Shown: positions 43,851-54,486, counted from the stretch's first letter. The stretch is DNA of 64,000 nt from Blautia sp. (GCA_023667395.1 JAMPAC010000001.1:633575-697574); one strand, 5' to 3'. Program-made: numbers and translations. Notes: generated from the sequence alone by a model not told the origin.

Positions 43851-44612
43851 CTATTTGCTCATTTTGTAAGGGGGATCTGCGGGATATCCGCCCTTTAATT
43901 TCTGCATTCCCCGCTGGATGGCGTCTTTGGAATTTTTCCAGTCCGCATCCTTGTTCTTGTAGTCAAACTTTTCCACCATCCAGGCCACATCTTCCGCCAT
44001 ACGCTTCATGTTCTCTTCCATCAGGGGCAGCACTGTCCCATAAAAACTTTCCCTGTCCTTGTCCGACAGTTTCCCGTCCGCCGCTTCGCAGAGATCCCCC
44101 ATATGGGACAGGCAGAAACCTTTACTGTTCCTGATCTTCTCCCGGAATTCCCCGTCCTGTTTCCAGAGATAGAAAAAAGTGTCCAGGTACCTGGCATATG
44201 TATCCCGGTACTGTCTGCAGATATAGCAGGACTCTTCTTTCTCTTTCACCCACATGCCTATGGCGTTGCCGCTCTCCGCAGTCTTCAGGAATTTGTTCTT
44301 CAGGCTGCTTTTGCCGGGTCTGAAAGAGGAAAAGGTCTTCTGCATCTCCCCGATCATCCGCATATAATGGGTCTTCAGGATCCAGGCGTTGCCCAGCGTA
44401 TTGCCGTAATCGAACATTTTCTGAAAATGGGTTCGACAGAATCCCGCCTTGTCCGTCATCTCCCGGATGTCAGCCTCCATGTAGGAGGAACCGCTGCCCA
44501 GCACAAAGTCAAGCAGGTCCTGCTCTATGCTTCTCTCAATAAAACAAAAAGGACACTCGTCACCCGCATTCACCGCGTCGTTCAGAGGGATGGTGTATAA
44601 CTGTTCTTTCAT
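43851..44612 (-). CDS. DUF6062-like cysteine-rich protein
   Basis: A 253-residue soluble protein with two similar metal-binding patterns: CPFCFIERS with CRTHFQKMF, and CYICRQYRD with CLSHMGDLC. This C-x2-C ... C-x2-H arrangement is typical of the DUF6062 family of Clostridia; zinc or an Fe-S cluster may be bound. I start it at ATG 44612 (MKEQLYTIPLND) because AGGTAGGAG precedes it; 7 more codons are open upstream. Function unknown. Confidence 0.75.
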   Translation of the reverse strand: MKEQLYTIPLNDAVNAGDECPFCFIERSIEQDLLDFVLGSGSSYMEADIREMTDKAGFCRTHFQKMFDYGNTLGNAWILKTHYMRMIGEMQKTFSSFRPGKSSLKNKFLKTAESGNAIGMWVKEKEESCYICRQYRDTYARYLDTFFYLWKQDGEFREKIRNSKGFCLSHMGDLCEAADGKLSDKDRESFYGTVLPLMEENMKRMAEDVAWMVEKFDYKNKDADWKNSKDAIQRGMQKLKGGYPADPPYKMSK

Positions 44613-44749
44613 GCTCCTACCTCGCTTTTTCATTTATTTTACATCAATTTCTCTGATTTATCAAAATTTAATACATAATCTCTTTTCAAATCCACAAAAT
44701 TGTATTAGAATATTGGTATGATTAACCAATTGAAAGGAGTAGCCCGATT

Positions 44750-45163
44750 ATGGCAAAAAAATTTGGAAAATTCCTGCTCTTTACCGCTGCAGTAGGTTCT
44801 GCTGCCGCTGCTGTTTGCTACTATATGCGGAAAAAGGATTCTGCGACTGATGTTCCCGCTGACGAGGATTATGATGATTTCAGCGAGGATCTTGACGACA
44901 AGACAGAATCCTCCAGAAATTATGTGTCCCTGAACACAGACGCAAAAACCGAGTCCCCCGCGGAGGAGGATTCCGGGAAAAATGACACCACGGAGCATAG
45001 TTCTGAGGAACAGGGTTCCGAGGAGTGCGGCTCCGAGGAACGCAGTGCCTTTACCCCCCTCTCCGAGCAGATACAGAAAGCCGGGGAGACCGTGGAGGAA
45101 TCCGAGGAATTCTTTGACGAGGATGATCCCACGGAGGATAACGCTCCCGTGGGTGAAAACTGA
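44750..45163 (+). CDS. Small anchored protein with acidic tail
   Basis: A 137-residue protein. An N-terminal hydrophobic segment (FLLFTAAVGSAAAAVCYYM) follows a Lys-rich start, then comes a long Glu/Asp/Ser-rich disordered region with repeated SEE/GSEE units. AAAGGAG is well placed. It resembles the small YtxH-like or hypothetical membrane proteins common in Lachnospiraceae; function unknown. Terminator downstream. Confidence 0.75.
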   Translation: MAKKFGKFLLFTAAVGSAAAAVCYYMRKKDSATDVPADEDYDDFSEDLDDKTESSRNYVSLNTDAKTESPAEEDSGKNDTTEHSSEEQGSEECGSEERSAFTPLSEQIQKAGETVEESEEFFDEDDPTEDNAPVGEN

Positions 45164-45179
45164 TCTGCTGCATGAAACC

Positions 45180-45212
45180 ATACTCCGGATTACATATCCG
45201 GAGTATATTTTT
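45180..45212. terminator. Terminator between convergent genes
   Basis: ATACTCCGGAT (45180-45190), 5-base loop, ATCCGGAGTAT (45196-45206), then TTTTT. Confidence 0.85.
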
Positions 45213-46389
45213 ATGTATTTTTTTTCGCTGACATCTCTCTGGTCAACAGGAACAGGTATCCCAGATATACCACGATATTGACCAACGCCGCGACCGTGGA
45301 CGCTTTCGTGGTCGTGTTGAACAGGTAATAAGCATAAGTCAGCAACGTCAGGCAATACATCGGCACAAACAACACCACCGTCTCTTTCTTCCAGATCAGT
45401 ATCACGATCGCCAGTATCTCATACAGGTAGCCATAGCGTTCATGCATCGCAGGCAGGAACAGCACACAGGCATAGGACGACAGGAATGCGATATAAACAA
45501 GGTTATGGGGATTCCACTCTATCTTTTTAAGATAAAAATATGTCAACAGGATCAACAGGATCGCCACAGTGAACAGAATCCCGGCCTTATTCAGATACCA
45601 GTAGTAATCCCATCCATGGTCGCCTACCAGGAGACACCAGACAGACGGATAATTCTGCGCCAGATCGGGATACTCCCCGGTCTGCTTCAAATAGATCGTG
45701 AAGATGTCCAGAAAACTTCTTCCCATGATCACACCTGCCAGATTCAACACGCACATCGTCACCGGTATGATCAAAAAGTGCAGTATGGAAAAACGCTTCC
45801 GCCAAATATAGGCGAACAGGAAAAACGGTAACAGGAACACCGCCTGCAGCTTAAAAGAAAACGCCGCCCCCAGGAACAGAAAAGCAGGCACGTATTTTTC
45901 CCTGCACATCATCAGCAGCGCCATAAGCGCAAAACACACATAAATAGAATCACACTGCGCCCATGCAGATGAATTTAATATCACTATGGGGGATAAGATA
46001 ACCGCAATATACGCAAAGATTCCCTTCCACTTTTTATTGTGAACGGAAAACTGATACGCCAGAACGCCTACCACAACCGCCAGACAATAGTCAAAAAAGA
46101 GGGATAAAATCTTATACGCATATAAAGGCGCTATGGGCAGATACGACAAAAGCGCTATCAGTGTCTGATACAGCATGTTGTAATTTCCCACCTGATATTC
46201 CAACGCCTTAAAGCCGCCACCATCTTTGATCTCCTCATACCAGGGCAGCAGGAACAGGCTTGCATCCCCGCTGAGGACGTCACGAACCCCATATCGAACC
46301 AATATGCTTAACAATGTAAGCGCAGACACTACCAGAATATCCAAATGCTTCTCACAAAAGCCTATCAATTTTTTCTCTACCGTCGTCAT
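45211..46389 (-). CDS. GT-C-fold membrane glycosyltransferase-like protein
   Basis: A 392-residue protein with about ten hydrophobic spans. It looks like a GT-C superfamily (mannosyltransferase / GT87-like) enzyme that uses lipid-linked sugars. Supporting signs are an acidic residue in the first outer loop (VRYGVRDVLSGDASLFLLPW), SSAWAQCDSIYVCFALMAL (the W-x-Q-x-D-x-x-Y pattern of this group) and LPAMHERYGYLYEIL. It may glycosylate envelope material. Exact substrate unknown. Confidence 0.75.
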   Translation of the reverse strand: MTTVEKKLIGFCEKHLDILVVSALTLLSILVRYGVRDVLSGDASLFLLPWYEEIKDGGGFKALEYQVGNYNMLYQTLIALLSYLPIAPLYAYKILSLFFDYCLAVVVGVLAYQFSVHNKKWKGIFAYIAVILSPIVILNSSAWAQCDSIYVCFALMALLMMCREKYVPAFLFLGAAFSFKLQAVFLLPFFLFAYIWRKRFSILHFLIIPVTMCVLNLAGVIMGRSFLDIFTIYLKQTGEYPDLAQNYPSVWCLLVGDHGWDYYWYLNKAGILFTVAILLILLTYFYLKKIEWNPHNLVYIAFLSSYACVLFLPAMHERYGYLYEILAIVILIWKKETVVLFVPMYCLTLLTYAYYLFNTTTKASTVAALVNIVVYLGYLFLLTREMSAKKNT

Positions 46390-46434
46390 CCCTGTCCTCG
46401 TTTCTTTCTACGTCATTCCAGATGCGAAACCGGC

Positions 46435-47844
46435 TTACAGCCACGCTTTCCGCAGCCTTTCCATTCCCTCGGCGATCTGACCCTGCGTCAACCCGCCAAA
46501 TCCGATGAGCACGGTTGCTTTTCTGTCAGATTCCTCCACCATGCTGTCGGATAATCCATAAACTTTCACGCTTTCCCGCCCGGCCTTTTCAAGCAGTTCC
46601 GCTTCCGTCACATCCCCCTTTGCGGTAAGGACCAGATGCAGTCCCGTGTTTTCACCAGAAATCACAAAGTCCCTTTTAAAAGGCTCCAGACAACGGAGCA
46701 GCAATTCCTGTTTTGCCCTGTATATTTTCCTCATCTTGTTCAGGTGACGCTCAAAATACCCGTCCCTGATAAACTCGTTCAAAATTCTCTGGTCGATCCT
46801 GGATACCGTGCAGGAATAAAAGGAACATTCCCTCCTGTAGCGCTCCAGCAGGGGCTGCGGAAGCACCATGAAGCTGACGCGGATCGCCGGTGCGATAGCC
46901 TTGGAAAAAGTTCCGATATAAATGACCTTCCCCTGCTTGTCCGAAGCCAGAAGCGCGGGGATCGGCTTGCCATAATGACGGAACTCGCTGTCATAATCGT
47001 CCTCTATCAGATATCTGTCCGCACCCTGCGCCGCCCATTTCAGAAGTTCCGTCCTGCGGCCGATGGGCATGACCGTTCCCATGGGAAACTGATGGGAAGG
47101 CATCACATAAGCCGCCCTGACATCCGCTTTTGTCAGGCAGTCCGTACGCATTCCATTCTCATCCATATCCACCGTCACAATATCATAAGCAAAAGACTGA
47201 AAAATGCGGTATGTACGGATATAAGTAGGGTTCTCCATGGCAATGCGCACATGGCGTCCCAGTATCTTTTCCAACAGCATCAGCAGATAATCGTTCCCTG
47301 CGCCCACAATGATCTGTTCCGGCCTGCAGTTCACTCCGCGGGAGGAATGCAGATACCGGCTGACGGTCTCCCTCAGGTCACGGTCTCCCTGTGCCTCTCC
47401 CCTGGCAAATAACTCGCTGTTCCCATCCGTCAGGATATTCCTGGTAATCTTTTTCCAGACACCGAAAGGAAAGCCTGACATATCTATTTCATGGGGGGAA
47501 AAATTGTATTTCCATATTGCCTTTTCCCGTGCCTCACCGGACTCCTGCCGTTCTTCCTCCGGTTGTTTCCCGGACTCCTCCATGTTGAACAGTTCTTCCA
47601 TGGCGCAGACAAAATACCCCCTGTAAGGCTTCGGCTCGATATATCCTTCACTGAGAAGCTGTTCGTAGGCATATTCCACCGTACTGCGGGACACCTGCAG
47701 ATATTCAGCCAGAAAACGTGTGGAGGGAAGCCTCTCACCTGCCAGAAGCTTCCCGTCTTTAATCTCTGTTTTTATGTAATCATATATCTGCTCATACAGA
47801 CATTTATCACTGTCTGCATCCAGTTCAATCGTCATATCATACAT
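46435..47844 (-). CDS. MocR/PdxR-type transcriptional regulator
   Basis: A 469-residue fusion of an N-terminal GntR winged helix (AGERLPSTRFLAEYLQVSRSTVEYAYEQL, residues ~36-66) to a class I aminotransferase-like domain that binds PLP. The PLP lysine is in YIGTFSKAIAPAIRV. Such regulators often control vitamin B6 or amino-acid genes. No obvious target lies nearby; it is 4 bp after the DUF2225 gene and so may be in its operon. Confidence 0.92.
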   Translation of the reverse strand: MYDMTIELDADSDKCLYEQIYDYIKTEIKDGKLLAGERLPSTRFLAEYLQVSRSTVEYAYEQLLSEGYIEPKPYRGYFVCAMEELFNMEESGKQPEEERQESGEAREKAIWKYNFSPHEIDMSGFPFGVWKKITRNILTDGNSELFARGEAQGDRDLRETVSRYLHSSRGVNCRPEQIIVGAGNDYLLMLLEKILGRHVRIAMENPTYIRTYRIFQSFAYDIVTVDMDENGMRTDCLTKADVRAAYVMPSHQFPMGTVMPIGRRTELLKWAAQGADRYLIEDDYDSEFRHYGKPIPALLASDKQGKVIYIGTFSKAIAPAIRVSFMVLPQPLLERYRRECSFYSCTVSRIDQRILNEFIRDGYFERHLNKMRKIYRAKQELLLRCLEPFKRDFVISGENTGLHLVLTAKGDVTEAELLEKAGRESVKVYGLSDSMVEESDRKATVLIGFGGLTQGQIAEGMERLRKAWL

Positions 47845-47848
47845 AAAT

Positions 47849-48694
47849 TTATTTATTATTCTTCATCTGCAGCATGATCTGTTCCTTCAAATCCCTCGCC
47901 TTGTCTTTCATACGGGGATTCGCCACATTGGAGGTAATGATCGAAGATACCATACGGCTTGCTATGTCATATTTCTTCAGATGTGCAGCCAGCACTCCCA
48001 GCAGGTAGTCAAGCGTGATCTCATCCATGCCGCACATGGGGAATCCCTCATTCTGCCGCGCCTCCGCAAATCCGTTATAAGCGTTTTGAATGTATTCTTC
48101 TTCTTTTGCCTTTAATTCCGCCACCAGTTCCGGCGTTCCTTTCTCCGTATCCGTCACGGACTCCCGATAGCCCCTCATAAGCCAGGCGCTCTTTAAGCAG
48201 ATGTATGCCTTTTCACTGGCCCTGCCGCGCTTTACCACTGCATTTACCAGTGCAAGCTGATACCTTTCCGCCGCTTCCTCATAACTGTAAGTACCGTTCG
48301 TATACTTGGGAATCTTTACATTCGCACTGATCTTTTCCTTGATCAGCTTCGCCTGGGGGCCGGTCAGGTTGGGGAAGAACCTGGTAAGCGCCGCATAGCC
48401 GCAGACCGGGCAAAGTATTACATCATATTTGATGGCGTCAATGCCTTCATAACGGGGTCTCAGATCCTGATCCGTGCCGATCAGCTTCGCCTTGCCTGTC
48501 TTCATGATCTTGGTAGGAACATCCGCGTCACAACAGGGGCATTTAAAGGTCTTATCATAGATCATATCCTTCTCTTCGATTTTCACCGGCTCCTGCGCTT
48601 TTCTTTTCGCTTCCGCTTTCTCAGCCTCCCCGTAGAGATCCATATCCTCCAGGCCGTTCAGACCCAATCCACCCAATCCGGAAAATAAACTCAT
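47849..48694 (-). CDS. DUF2225 family protein
   Basis: A 281-residue soluble protein with the DUF2225 zinc-binding pattern: KCPCCDADVPTK near residue 50 and LCPVCGYAALTRFFPNL near residue 95. A helical C-terminus (YQLALVNAVVKRGRASEKAYICLKSAWL) follows. Function unknown. ATG 48694 is chosen because AGGAGG is 7 bases before it; ATG 48700 is too close. Confidence 0.85.
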   Translation of the reverse strand: MSLFSGLGGLGLNGLEDMDLYGEAEKAEAKRKAQEPVKIEEKDMIYDKTFKCPCCDADVPTKIMKTGKAKLIGTDQDLRPRYEGIDAIKYDVILCPVCGYAALTRFFPNLTGPQAKLIKEKISANVKIPKYTNGTYSYEEAAERYQLALVNAVVKRGRASEKAYICLKSAWLMRGYRESVTDTEKGTPELVAELKAKEEEYIQNAYNGFAEARQNEGFPMCGMDEITLDYLLGVLAAHLKKYDIASRMVSSIITSNVANPRMKDKARDLKEQIMLQMKNNK

Positions 48695-48745
48695 AACCAT
48701 TCCTCCTATTCTGTTCCGAGACTGTTTTATTTCAATAATACCCCT

Positions 48746-50428
48746 TTAATCTTTTTTAGGCAATACAAATGAACTCTTCAATGAAACGATCCTGTTGAAT
48801 ACCAACGCGCCGGGTCTGGCATCCCTGGCATCCACACAGAAGAACCCCTGACGCACGAACTGGAAACGGTCATATGCTTTCGCTTCCGCAAAAGCAGGCT
48901 CCAGCCGACAGTCTTTCAGGACAGTCAGAGAATTCGGGTTCAGGTATAGTTCCCCGTCCTCACTGTAGATAGCGCCCTTTTCATCCGCCACGGCTTCATC
49001 GATCAAGTTTTCATACAGGCGGACCTCCGCTTTCACGGCTTCCCGGACGGAAACCCAGTGGATCGTCCCCTTTACCTTTCTTCCGTCAGGACTGTTCCCG
49101 CCTTTGGACGCGGGATCATAGGTGCAGTGTATCTCCGTGATATTGCCCTGTTCATCCTTGACGCAGCCGGTACAGGTCACGAAGTAAGCGTTCATGAGGC
49201 GTACCTCATTGCCGGGGAACATACGGAAATATTTCCTGGGAGGTTCCTCCATGAAATCCTCACGCTCTATATACAGTTCCCTGCCAAAGGGCATCTGCCT
49301 GACGCCAAGTTCCTCATTTTCGGGATTATTCACGGCCGTTACCATCTCCGTCTGATCCTCGGGATAATTGTCAATGATCAGCTTCACGGGATCCAGCACC
49401 GCCATATAGCGGGGTGCCTTAGGCTTTAAGTCCTCGCGGATGCAATATTCCAGGGCCGCGGAATCCGCAACGGACTGTGCCTTGGACACGCCGCACATCT
49501 CCACGAACATCCGGATGGACTCCGGGGTATATCCCCGCCGTCTCAGCGCGGCAATGGACACCAGCCTGGGATCGTCCCAGCCGTCCACCCTGCCGTCCAG
49601 GACCAGCTTCTTGATATATCGTTTGCCAGTGACGACATTTTTCAGGTACATCTTGGCCTGCTCGATCTGTTTCGGGGGATGGGGATATTCCAGTTCCCTC
49701 ACCACCCAGTCGTAAAGGGGCCTGTGATCCTCAAATTCCAGCGTACAGATGGAATGTGTGATCCCCTCGATGGCATCCTCAATGGGATGGGCAAAATCAT
49801 ACATGGGATAGATGCACCACTGATCCCCGGTATTGTGGTGCGCCATGTGGGCAACGCGGTAAATGACAGGATCCCTCATGTTGATATTGGGGGATGCCAT
49901 GTCGATGCGGGCCCGGAGCACCTTTTCACCATCGGCGTACTTTCCGGCTTTCATATCCTCAAACAACTGCAGATTTTCTTCCACGGAACGGTTCCTGCCG
50001 GGATCCTCCCTGCCTGGCTCGGTGAAAGAACCCCTGTACTCCCTGATCTGCTCCGCAGTCAGGTCGGACACATAGGCCATGCCTTTTTTGATCAGCTTCA
50101 CCGCCGCGTCATACATCTGTCCGAAATAATCGGAGGCGAAGAACAGCCGGTCCTCCCAGTCCGCTCCCAGCCACTGAACGTCCTCTTTGATGGATTCCAC
50201 AAATTCAGTGTCTTCCTTGGTGGGATTGGTGTCGTCAAAACGCATGTTAAATTTGCCGCCGTACTTCTGCGCGAGCCCATAATTGACCAGTATCGATTTG
50301 GCATGCCCGATATGGAGATATCCGTTGGGTTCGGGCGGGAAACGGGTATTTACCGTGTCGTAAACGCCCTCCGCCAGGTCTTTCTCAATGATCGTCTCGA
50401 TAAAATTCTTTGATTCCACTTCACTCAT
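48746..50428 (-). CDS. glnS: Glutamine--tRNA ligase
   Basis: Class I synthetase of 560 residues that charges tRNA-Gln directly. The HIGH motif is [14 protein letters not shown] (about residue 35), followed by [14 protein letters not shown]. The KMSKS-equivalent reads [10 protein letters not shown] near residue 270, where many GlnRS proteins have MSKRKL, a noticeable variant. C-terminal beta-barrels follow ([18 protein letters not shown]). Its presence means this organism does not depend on the transamidation route alone for Gln-tRNA. Confidence 0.93.
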   Translation of the reverse strand: MSEVESKNFIETIIEKDLAEGVYDTVNTRFPPEPNGYLHIGHAKSILVNYGLAQKYGGKFNMRFDDTNPTKEDTEFVESIKEDVQWLGADWEDRLFFASDYFGQMYDAAVKLIKKGMAYVSDLTAEQIREYRGSFTEPGREDPGRNRSVEENLQLFEDMKAGKYADGEKVLRARIDMASPNINMRDPVIYRVAHMAHHNTGDQWCIYPMYDFAHPIEDAIEGITHSICTLEFEDHRPLYDWVVRELEYPHPPKQIEQAKMYLKNVVTGKRYIKKLVLDGRVDGWDDPRLVSIAALRRRGYTPESIRMFVEMCGVSKAQSVADSAALEYCIREDLKPKAPRYMAVLDPVKLIIDNYPEDQTEMVTAVNNPENEELGVRQMPFGRELYIEREDFMEEPPRKYFRMFPGNEVRLMNAYFVTCTGCVKDEQGNITEIHCTYDPASKGGNSPDGRKVKGTIHWVSVREAVKAEVRLYENLIDEAVADEKGAIYSEDGELYLNPNSLTVLKDCRLEPAFAEAKAYDRFQFVRQGFFCVDARDARPGALVFNRIVSLKSSFVLPKKD

Positions 50429-50498
50429 CTATGTTTTCCCGTCTTCTTTCCTTTCACTCTGCATTCTTTCTGAATTTATCCAAGCCGCACTGCTATAA

Positions 50499-52976
50499 TC
50501 ATAGCACACTTTCCCATGCCTTAGCAAGTAGTTCTTCCGGGGTATAAACAGAAATCGCATACTGCCCCCCGCCGCTCCTCTGGACGATCAGCCTGTCCTG
50601 TGCGGCATCCAGGGCCACCAGATTCTCGATCACGCCCAGCAGCTGAAAATCAGGGCTCAGCATATACCCATAACTGATTCCGCATACGTAATGGTTTCCC
50701 CGGTCGTCCGTCCCCAGATCCCGCCGCAGATTGGGCGACTGTATTTCAAAACTTCCCTTAAGGGAGAAATCCGTCCCATCATAGATGCGACAGACCCCGT
50801 TACTGTAACTGGCGTACAACAGGCCGCCATCCTGACTGTAGAACAATACCTCCGCCAGTTCCGGCTCCTGAAGCCCCATTTCCCTGGCAAACTCCACCGC
50901 CTCGCTCATCTGCATGTATTCTTCCTCCGGAAATTCCACCGCATCTTCCTGAAGGACAAAATCCTGATTTTGGGAGTAATCATATATGGTCACGCTATTA
51001 TCCTGATAGGGAAGCACCAGGAAGCCCTCTGCGGATGGCAGGAATTCCTTTACATTATTGGAATGACTCTGGAACTGATTATTGATCACAACGTCCGTCA
51101 TATTGGAGACCATGACCGTATGCAGTTCACCGCTTCTGGTATACACGAAAAACAGGTCGCTCCCCATGCTCACGGCTCCGCCTGCCACACTGCTTCCCAA
51201 AGGGAAGCGCATATACTCCTGCCCGTCCGCCATGCCTGTGAGCCTGGTTTCCTGGCTGGTAACTATCAGCAGCTTATCCGCGCCCGGCGCGTAAGGGCGC
51301 ATGATATTGGAACCCCTGCAGTTCTCATAAGCAGTGCTCCATATAATTTCATGTGTCATCAAATTCCATGCCGTAAGTCCTGCCCTGAAATAATCATAAT
51401 TCTCCCCGGTATAATTGTCCAGCACATACGCAGTTCCATCCACAATCTCCACATCCGCGACACGGTATATTCCTGCAGGCGTCTCCCACTGTTCCCCCGT
51501 GGACAGATCCCAGAACATAAGTTTTTCCTCATCCTGATCTTCCCCATCGCCCACAGGGGTCTGAAAGACCAGCAGCGGTTCTTCCCTGCCAAAAAACAGT
51601 TCTCCCAGGGAAGCATAAGGGATATCTGTCTGATAAGAACCAATCTCCTCCAGGGAATCCCCATGAAAAATCCTGATCTGCCCCAGACTCTTCACCGCCA
51701 GATAATCCCCCGCCGGATCCGATGCCAGTTCCGTGGGCAAAACTTTCTCCAGAAACGGAAATGCCTCCCCCGTCTCCATATCACAGACCATGACTCCGCC
51801 TGACTGATCCTCATAGGCGAACCTGTCCCCGGAAAGGAAAGTAACTGTGTCGTTCCCGCCTATGGCCCGGTCACAGTCCGTTCTGGCCAACAGTTCCCGG
51901 CCCGTGGCAAGATCCCAGAGCGTGAGCGTGCCGGATTCATCATAAGTCAGCAGCTTCTCCCCATCCGGCGACAGGGCCATATTATAAATAACGCCTGCTG
52001 TTTTTAACTGCCTCTGCGCCTTGATATAATTCCCATTGTCATACACATGAAGGCTTTCCGTAAGGGCATATTGGGCTTCCGGCGTATAAGGCAGCGCCAT
52101 CCCCTCATATTCGGTCAAGGCGCAGGCCGCCGTTTGGATCGCCTGGATCCTGTCGCCCTGCCCCAGCAGGCGCAGGGCTTCCTCCGCCAGGTTCCGGGCC
52201 TGGTTCTCCAGAAGCGCGTCATTCTGGGCCGCTATCTCAGCCGCCTGCTCCTCCAGTGAAAACGCCTGTGCCTCCAGGGTGACCGCCTGTGCTTCAATCT
52301 GCTCTTTCTGACGCTGAATACGCAGCGCCATGTAAGTGCTGAATGTCCCAAAACAGAGACACACCGCCGCGGCCGCCAGGGAAGCCGCCAATATGCGTTT
52401 CAGCCGCCTCTCCCTGTGTCTCTGGCGCAGGTCATCATAATGCAGGGAAAACATGGGCGCCAGCAGCCGTAGTTTCTCTGTCCTCAGGGCTTTCAGCATC
52501 TCCCGCTTTGTCCTGCCCCGGATATCCGCCGCCAGCGGCTCCAGCTGTCTGCGCACCGTTTCGGCGGTTCCATCGGGATGCCGTATGGTCTCCTCCGCGT
52601 ACAGCAGTTCCTCCGGAAAAGAATCCTCCGGCTCCCCCTCGATCAGCACCGCAAACACATTTTTCCGTCCATGCATCCCGATAAAGGTTTCGATCTCTTT
52701 CCGGCACCAGAGGGACTCTTTCAGCCTGGGCGAGCAGATCACCACCAGATACTCGGACTGCCGCAGGGCTTCCGTGATATTATCCTCCAGGTTGTCGGTC
52801 AGGGGCAGCTCATCCCTGTCCCGGAAGACACGGCTGATCCTGGTTCTCCCCTCCGTCCTGTCGGAAAGCTTTCCCGGCAAACGAAAAGCCTCCATCTGCC
52901 GATGAAGGTTCTCCGCCGCAAACTTATCCAATTCCTTGTGCCTGTAGCTGATAAAGGCGTCATACCTGTATTTCAT
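50499..52976 (-). CDS. TIR domain-TM-coiled coil-beta-propeller protein
   Basis: An 825-residue multi-domain protein. The N-terminal TIR domain (MKYRYDAFISYRHKELD at the start; VVICSPRLKESLWCRKEIETF with the conserved Glu) is of the type that can hydrolyse NAD+ or bind partners. A hydrophobic span (ILAASLAAAAVCLCFGTFST) and a Gln/Glu/Ala coiled coil (KEQIEAQAVTLEAQAFSLEE) follow. The rest is a WD40/quinoprotein-like beta-propeller (ALSPDGEKLLTYDESGTLTL, then TLWDLATGRELLA). The TIR part faces the cytoplasm; the propeller side is uncertain. The start overlaps the DHH gene by 17 bases, with AAGGAG upstream. Its role (signalling or defence) is unknown. Confidence 0.85.
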   Translation of the reverse strand: MKYRYDAFISYRHKELDKFAAENLHRQMEAFRLPGKLSDRTEGRTRISRVFRDRDELPLTDNLEDNITEALRQSEYLVVICSPRLKESLWCRKEIETFIGMHGRKNVFAVLIEGEPEDSFPEELLYAEETIRHPDGTAETVRRQLEPLAADIRGRTKREMLKALRTEKLRLLAPMFSLHYDDLRQRHRERRLKRILAASLAAAAVCLCFGTFSTYMALRIQRQKEQIEAQAVTLEAQAFSLEEQAAEIAAQNDALLENQARNLAEEALRLLGQGDRIQAIQTAACALTEYEGMALPYTPEAQYALTESLHVYDNGNYIKAQRQLKTAGVIYNMALSPDGEKLLTYDESGTLTLWDLATGRELLARTDCDRAIGGNDTVTFLSGDRFAYEDQSGGVMVCDMETGEAFPFLEKVLPTELASDPAGDYLAVKSLGQIRIFHGDSLEEIGSYQTDIPYASLGELFFGREEPLLVFQTPVGDGEDQDEEKLMFWDLSTGEQWETPAGIYRVADVEIVDGTAYVLDNYTGENYDYFRAGLTAWNLMTHEIIWSTAYENCRGSNIMRPYAPGADKLLIVTSQETRLTGMADGQEYMRFPLGSSVAGGAVSMGSDLFFVYTRSGELHTVMVSNMTDVVINNQFQSHSNNVKEFLPSAEGFLVLPYQDNSVTIYDYSQNQDFVLQEDAVEFPEEEYMQMSEAVEFAREMGLQEPELAEVLFYSQDGGLLYASYSNGVCRIYDGTDFSLKGSFEIQSPNLRRDLGTDDRGNHYVCGISYGYMLSPDFQLLGVIENLVALDAAQDRLIVQRSGGGQYAISVYTPEELLAKAWESVL

Positions 52977-54486
52977 CATAACTCCTTGCAAAAATATCCC
53001 GTTCCACCACATAAATGTCATGGTGGTCGTCACTGCGGACCGCAAGGTAATCTCCCGGCCTGCCCAGCATATACTTGTTCTTATCCCACGCCGTAAAAAC
53101 TTTCACGCCCTTGTCCAGGGGTCTGGCATGGATATGCACCTCCCCGGTAGGAACACATAACTTCGCAAAGTCCGTCAGCGTAAGCGTCTCCCCGTTTTCC
53201 CGATTCTTGATGGTAGGCGCGTACTCTGTGGCGCTCAGGGTTTCCCGCCTGTCATAGGGCTGACCCAGCGCCTGATAGGATTCCATAAATTTCTCACGGC
53301 GGTTAGGGTAGACCTCTCCCTTAATGCCGATCATAATGTACAGATCTTCTTCCACTGTCATATCCACATCGCCCTCCAGGGTGCGGATGGTGATCAGGGT
53401 TCCCACGGGCAGGATCTCGTCAGCCTTTACATAGCCCACGGGGATTTTCCGTTTCAGATAAGGCTTCATGGTACCAAGATCCGCTTCATAATCTTCGGCG
53501 TATATGAGTTCGAAGCTGTCAAAATACTGCGTCATGCGGTTGTTAAAATAGCCCTCCGCATGCATGGTGGGAAACTTTTCCTCGTAACGGCGCAGGCTGA
53601 TGAAACCGCCCGCCTTTTCATAATGGCCACCGCCGGATCCCATCCCCTCCGCCAGGTAGGCCGCCAGTTCGCTGGCATTGACCTCCCTGATACAGCTTCG
53701 CACCGAGAATTTATAGCCGTCGTTCACTTCGTTAAACACCACACAGGTCTTGATCGCGTCCACCTGGAGCAGGAAGTCGCTGATCAGCCCCAGGATATTG
53801 GGATCGCAGGGCTGGGATTTGATGACCGCGAACTCATAGTCGTCATTATAGCTGTACCTGATCAGGGCGATGCCGGCTATCTCCAGTTCTTTCAGGGAAA
53901 TATTGGAATTACGGAACAGTGTGATCAGGCTATTATCCACCGGGAGTTCGTCGATCATATCCATATCCAGCGGATTGTGCAGTTCCGAAAACTGATTGGT
54001 GTCGGAATACAGCCCGTAATACAGCGCCGTTCCCAGTCCCTGGTCGTCGCTGATCTGAAAGCCCTCCTCCATCAGCATTTTCCATACCAGGGTGGCACAG
54101 CTGCCAAGACCGGGATGGATCTCCGTCCATCTGGTGTACTCCACTTCCGCCTGATGATGGTCGATGATGGCCACATTTTCCGCCGCCAGCTTCGTCACAT
54201 TTCCCGCGCCGTACTGACAGTCCACGGTGATCAGCAGCCCCTCCGCCGTCAGGGACGCCGCCTGTTCCATGGGAATATACTCCACCGGAAGCTTCAGCTT
54301 CTCCACCATCAGCTTCAAATTTGATTTCTGGATCCGGTTCCTGCCGCTGTACACCAGCCGCACACGCTTACCCCTGTCCCGGAAAAAACAGTAAAGCCCG
54401 TATCCTGACGCAAGAGCGTCCGCGTCAGGATTGTCATGGCACTGGATCGTTATCTGCTCAAATTGTTCAAGGTCTGAAAGCCTCAT
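52960..54486 (-). CDS. DHH-family phosphoesterase
   Basis: A 508-residue DHH/DHHA1-type protein. The metal site is seen in CHDNPDADALASGYG and VAIIDHHQAE; GMGSGGGHYEKAGGF is the DHHA1 substrate loop (about 285). A C-terminal extension of about 170 residues (PVGYVKADEILPVGTLITIR to the end) is not part of NrnA/GdpP proteins I know. It may cleave oligonucleotides or cyclic dinucleotides. It overlaps the TIR gene that follows, suggesting a shared function. Confidence 0.85.
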   Translation of the reverse strand: MRLSDLEQFEQITIQCHDNPDADALASGYGLYCFFRDRGKRVRLVYSGRNRIQKSNLKLMVEKLKLPVEYIPMEQAASLTAEGLLITVDCQYGAGNVTKLAAENVAIIDHHQAEVEYTRWTEIHPGLGSCATLVWKMLMEEGFQISDDQGLGTALYYGLYSDTNQFSELHNPLDMDMIDELPVDNSLITLFRNSNISLKELEIAGIALIRYSYNDDYEFAVIKSQPCDPNILGLISDFLLQVDAIKTCVVFNEVNDGYKFSVRSCIREVNASELAAYLAEGMGSGGGHYEKAGGFISLRRYEEKFPTMHAEGYFNNRMTQYFDSFELIYAEDYEADLGTMKPYLKRKIPVGYVKADEILPVGTLITIRTLEGDVDMTVEEDLYIMIGIKGEVYPNRREKFMESYQALGQPYDRRETLSATEYAPTIKNRENGETLTLTDFAKLCVPTGEVHIHARPLDKGVKVFTAWDKNKYMLGRPGDYLAVRSDDHHDIYVVERDIFARSYDEIQV

